Below are positions 61,089 through 64,000 of a DNA stretch of 64,000 nt, in pieces. The number at the start of each line of letters is the position of its first letter. Position 1 is the stretch's first letter. The DNA comes from G963662905 sp963676725 (GTDB lineage Bacteria > Bacteroidota > Bacteroidia > Bacteroidales > WRLA01). Position numbers and translations under genes: made by a program. The stretch covers positions 1,860,001 to 1,924,000 of the forward strand of contig OY781463.1 in assembly GCA_963676725.1 (NCBI GenBank). Reading direction: 5' to 3'. The notes beneath the pieces were generated by a model, which saw only the letters and a program-made list of their open reading frames with translations, was not told the origin of the DNA and ran no database searches.

Positions 61089-63386
61089 TTAATCAAATAT
61101 TTTATTGTCGTTACGGTAACCTGAATAATCTTTATACCAATCCGGGTATGCTGAACCGCCACTGGTAGCCCATTCTGAGAAATGGTTATAACCTTCAACG
61201 ATTTCAACTTTTTCCTTCATCCAATCGAAAGGCTCCGCAATTTTAATCGCCCATGGCAAATTATCGCCAGTTACATAATAGATTCCGGCATTAGGATTAG
61301 AAGCATCTTCGAAGGTGCCAAAGATGTCAGGATTTGCTAATGATGTAGGAACAAAATCAGGTAGGTGAATTTCCATGCCCCTGTTTTGCGCTTTGATCAG
61401 GAATGGGTTATAAGGTGGTGTTCCCACAATAGACTGCGATAATGGATTTACAAATGGCACATAAACCTCTAAAATTTCACTGGTACCTGCACCGCCACCG
61501 GGTGTAGTGTTAAAACCGTTACCAGGAACTGTTTTATTGATGATACTACTAACATTATCTAGTGGTATCAAAACTGCTTTTGCTTGTGAAGCTTCTGTAT
61601 TATTGCCGTTCAGGCTGATATAACCATCCTCGATACTCAAACCGGTAACATTGCCTACTTGTGCAGGAGTAATATTATCAAATTGAACACCAAAACCGTT
61701 TGTTAAACCGGCACCAATTGCATTCACCTGATAGTACATATAAAGCTCTACAACATTGTTTGAAGCATTGGTAACCTCTTTTACCCTATAGGCCAGAACA
61801 AGGTCATTAAAGTCATAGTCACCGGATGATGGCCATAAATCTTCATAGGCAAGGCTTCCCCATGTATTTTCTCCGGGATAGTAGTTATTAAATGCACGTG
61901 TTGGATCTTCAGGATAGGCATCGTCATCATTGGAAACACCATCACCATCTGTATCGGCAAAACTAGGGTCACCAATGCCTTCAGGATTACACTCACTTAC
62001 AGGAATATAATTTTGGATATTGGCTATAGAAACAAAAGTAGCCCCATTTGTAAAATCACTTAAACTACCCTCGTCTAGGTCTCCATCCTCATTAGCCATT
62101 TCAATAGCACCTGTAATTGTTCCATAGATATATGTTTTATCATTATTAATAATGCTGTTCCTAGATCCTGTTCCGGTGATGATATTCGAGGTCTCAAAAT
62201 CATCATCACAAACCATTTGTGAGGCATCATTTAAGGTAATATTAGCCCAAACCTCCAGCTTCTTTGTTGTATACAAATAAGCAGAGTTCATTTCAAAATT
62301 ATCGTTATTGATTTCAACATGGTCGCCGGCAGTTATAATACAGTTGTTTTGGCATGTGGCGTTTGCATTGAAATATATTTTCTTATCGACGTAAATTTTG
62401 CCGCTATTCACAAAATAATCATTGATTTCCATATGGTCGTCAATATTAAGGATGCCATAATTTGTGAAGCTCTCATTATTGGTAACTTCTCCGCCAAAAT
62501 CAATGGTTCCATGATTGGTGAAAAATCCATTATTTTGATAATCTCCTGTAAGGCTTACATCATCAGAATAGTTAATAAAACTAGTGCTGCTTCCATTCAT
62601 GATTAATTTGCGGCCAATAACAGTTGCTGTTTCATAAATTGTAAGGGATGCATCGCCATAATCAAGTTTGATATCTTTATTTGGATTATTGGAGTTGCCC
62701 ATAATCAATGTCCCTCCTTCGGCAACAATAATATGGCAATCCGTTCCTAAAGTAGTTGATTGGGTAATATTAGCTGTACCGCATATAATGAGAGTTCCTC
62801 CACCTGACCAAGCTTGCCATGTTATTTTTCCGGTAAAAGATGCCGGAACACAATAAGTCTGCCCACCGGAAATTGTATAATTGTCGTTGCCTGTAACAAC
62901 TATATCACAACCATCTGTACAACCGGGGCCATCAGCTATTTCTTTAAACTGGGCAGTTGCTTTCAAATCGGTGAAGACATGCTCTACTTTTGCATTTGCA
63001 ATGGCAACAGCAACAGTTTCTTTTCCTCCGGCAGCATTGCTGCGCACCAGATATACCTCTTTAATATAGCTGGGAATTTCTACAGTAGTCGTGTAGTTCT
63101 TGTCTTTACTGAACGAACCTGATAAAATAAGGCTACCGGCATTTGCTGGATCACCCAAATAAAGGCTTACTTTCTGATATCCTTTATATTCCTGACTAAC
63201 ATCCAAACCAATATTAACATCGATCTTTTGTGTCGTTGACCAATCAAAATCCTGAGGGATTTTCAGATCTTCGATTGAAGATGCTGTAGTGGTGTTGTTA
63301 TTGTCATCCAAATCCTTTTTCATACATGAGGTCGAAAAGAAGATTAGGCTTGTAATGCTTAGAAAGATTAAAATTTGCTTTTTCAT
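61089..63386 (-). CDS. LruC-domain surface lipoprotein
   Basis: 765 residues. Lipoprotein signal (MKKQILIFLSITSLIFFSTSC, lipobox Cys at residue 21). About 180-470 is a stretch of short Asn/Gly-rich beta-helix-like units (FTNHGTIDFGGEVTNNESF, TNYGILNIDDHMEINDYF). A DADGDGV-type calcium-binding linker follows (DTDGDGVSNDDDAYPEDP). The last 250 residues match the LruC domain (WGSLAYEDLWPSSGDYDFNDLVLAYRV, RGMEIHLPDF, LPWAIKIAEPFDWMKE). LruC proteins are surface lipoproteins or adhesins of Bacteroidota and some spirochaetes. Own promoter and terminator; monocistronic. Confidence 0.85.
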   Translation of the reverse strand: MKKQILIFLSITSLIFFSTSCMKKDLDDNNNTTTASSIEDLKIPQDFDWSTTQKIDVNIGLDVSQEYKGYQKVSLYLGDPANAGSLILSGSFSKDKNYTTTVEIPSYIKEVYLVRSNAAGGKETVAVAIANAKVEHVFTDLKATAQFKEIADGPGCTDGCDIVVTGNDNYTISGGQTYCVPASFTGKITWQAWSGGGTLIICGTANITQSTTLGTDCHIIVAEGGTLIMGNSNNPNKDIKLDYGDASLTIYETATVIGRKLIMNGSSTSFINYSDDVSLTGDYQNNGFFTNHGTIDFGGEVTNNESFTNYGILNIDDHMEINDYFVNSGKIYVDKKIYFNANATCQNNCIITAGDHVEINNDNFEMNSAYLYTTKKLEVWANITLNDASQMVCDDDFETSNIITGTGSRNSIINNDKTYIYGTITGAIEMANEDGDLDEGSLSDFTNGATFVSIANIQNYIPVSECNPEGIGDPSFADTDGDGVSNDDDAYPEDPTRAFNNYYPGENTWGSLAYEDLWPSSGDYDFNDLVLAYRVKEVTNASNNVVELYMYYQVNAIGAGLTNGFGVQFDNITPAQVGNVTGLSIEDGYISLNGNNTEASQAKAVLIPLDNVSSIINKTVPGNGFNTTPGGGAGTSEILEVYVPFVNPLSQSIVGTPPYNPFLIKAQNRGMEIHLPDFVPTSLANPDIFGTFEDASNPNAGIYYVTGDNLPWAIKIAEPFDWMKEKVEIVEGYNHFSEWATSGGSAYPDWYKDYSGYRNDNKIFD

Positions 63387-63417
63387 ATTTAGATATTTTG
63401 GTCTTATTATAATAAAT

Positions 63418-63425
63418 CAAAGATA
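63418..63425 (-). promoter_or_regulatory. Predicted -7 element of the LruC gene
   Basis: TATCTTTG on the minus strand, 31 nt upstream of the ATG. Confidence 0.45.
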
Positions 63426-63906
63426 CTACCAAAAAACGCGAAAAACCAGCCAAAATTAGTATTCGTGGCTATTAAAACAATAAATGTTATGCAATCAAGT
63501 GTTTAGATGGAAATAAAACATTAGTTCAATTGATTTTTCACAAAAATCGCGTCATTTCAATCTAATAAATATTCCAATATATGGACAATCAATTCAAAAT
63601 GGTTCTATTTTCCCCAATTAATTGAGGCTATTTTCTCAGTACTTTCTGAAATAATTATTTTTGATAAATATTTTTCAATTCTTGTGAAATACCTGATTCC
63701 AGAAATGAAGCAATAAATGACACTTTTAAGGATTCGTTTTAGGTTCATTCTTTGAGCAAGCCATTCAATTTTTAAACAAAAACATTATTTGCCCAATTCA
63801 TTTTGCTCTTTTCTAAACAATTCCCTCAACAAACTGTTATTTAGATATTAGATTATCAGACAGATATGTCTTTATTTAGATTCATTCTGTTTAAAATTTG
63901 TCAAAA
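63426..63906. other. AT-rich divergent intergenic region
   Basis: About 480 nt between the LruC and homogentisate dioxygenase genes. No gene, repeat or clear -7 element recognised on the plus strand. Confidence 0.5.
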
Positions 63907-64000
63907 ATGCCACATTATCAGAAACTTGGAAACATCCCTGCAAAACGCCATACACAATTCCGGAAACCGGACGGAGGATTATACAGCGAACAATTGGTTT
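63907..64000 (+). CDS. hmgA: Homogentisate 1,2-dioxygenase, N-terminal 31 residues only
   Basis: Cut by the window end. The visible peptide begins MPHYQKLGNIPAKRHTQF and continues RKPDGGLYSEQLV, which matches the strongly conserved N-terminus of bacterial homogentisate dioxygenases. The enzyme opens the aromatic ring of homogentisate to maleylacetoacetate in tyrosine/phenylalanine breakdown, using O2 and Fe(II), so the organism can probably respire oxygen at least part of the time. Catalytic residues lie outside the window. Confidence 0.8.
   Translation, partial: MPHYQKLGNIPAKRHTQFRKPDGGLYSEQLV

Overview
The window comes from a Bacteroidota chromosome of roughly 40 percent GC (by eye), most likely an environmental, possibly marine or sediment, member near the Bacteroidales/Marinilabiliales. 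The lineage evidence is type IX secretion (T9SS) C-terminal sorting domains on secreted proteins, a TonB-dependent receptor with a CarboxypepD_reg-like plug extension, LruC and DUF2851 proteins, a 38-residue THX ribosomal protein, and many gene starts preceded by the Bacteroidota -7 motif TAnnTTTG. No rRNA, tRNA, CRISPR array, transposase or phage gene was recognised.

Layout. 1-2.9 kb (minus): a small [2Fe-2S] thioredoxin-like ferredoxin, a PAS-bearing [FeFe]-hydrogenase-like sensor and a SpoIIE/PP2C phosphatase cut by the window edge form a putative H2/redox-sensing operon. 3.2-10.6 kb (plus): one PKD/Ig-like secreted protein and three tandem IgGFc_binding paralogues, each with its own promoter and all ending in the same PIFHD tail. 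10.9-19.4 kb (minus): AGCS Na+/amino-acid symporter, two universal stress proteins, a TrkA-type K+ channel, DUF2851, a geranylgeranyl-reductase-like flavoprotein, ribosomal protein THX and TrmH. 19.7-22.7 kb (plus): hutI and ftcD, the last steps of histidine degradation. 23-28.6 kb (minus): DEAD-box helicase, YkgJ-type cysteine-cluster protein, and a TonB receptor with a small His/Cys membrane protein. 28.9-32.4 kb (plus): a large tandem AAA+ protein of the CbxX/CbbX type. 33.1-37.7 kb (plus): a four-gene operon with a DUF4212-like subunit carrying a large insertion, a VC_2705-type Na+/solute symporter, a TPR protein and a porin-like barrel. 38.2-43.2 kb: a secreted GH57-like enzyme and a BNR/Ycf48-like protein, both with T9SS tails.

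43.2-46.0 kb is a repeat-dense island. Short GC-rich elements flank a GIY-YIG protein and a secreted protein gene. They form 44- and 45-bp tandem arrays, supply C-terminal codons to both genes, sit in frame inside the second, and bracket it as long direct repeats about 1.94 kb apart. 46.0-52.7 kb (plus): TetR regulator with a predicted self-operator, LolA-like periplasmic protein, two FtsX/LolC-E-like permeases, a LolD-like ATPase, a porin-like barrel and a GNAT-YoaP protein, which together look like a regulated envelope lipid or hydrophobe transport system. 52.8-60.6 kb (plus): a hybrid PAS histidine kinase, an unrecognised nine-repeat protein, a GT39-like membrane glycosyltransferase and a TPR histidine kinase. 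60.6-64 kb: a second repeat patch, an LruC-domain lipoprotein (minus) and the first 31 codons of homogentisate 1,2-dioxygenase (plus).

The most unusual items are the repeat-bracketed gene at 43.9-45.96 kb, the nested 258-bp inverted repeat at 37.9-38.15 kb, the split DUF4212 subunit, the nine-repeat protein, the HydS-like operon, and the TetR/LolA/ABC/barrel operon. Functional assignments are from reading motifs by eye; no database search was run.
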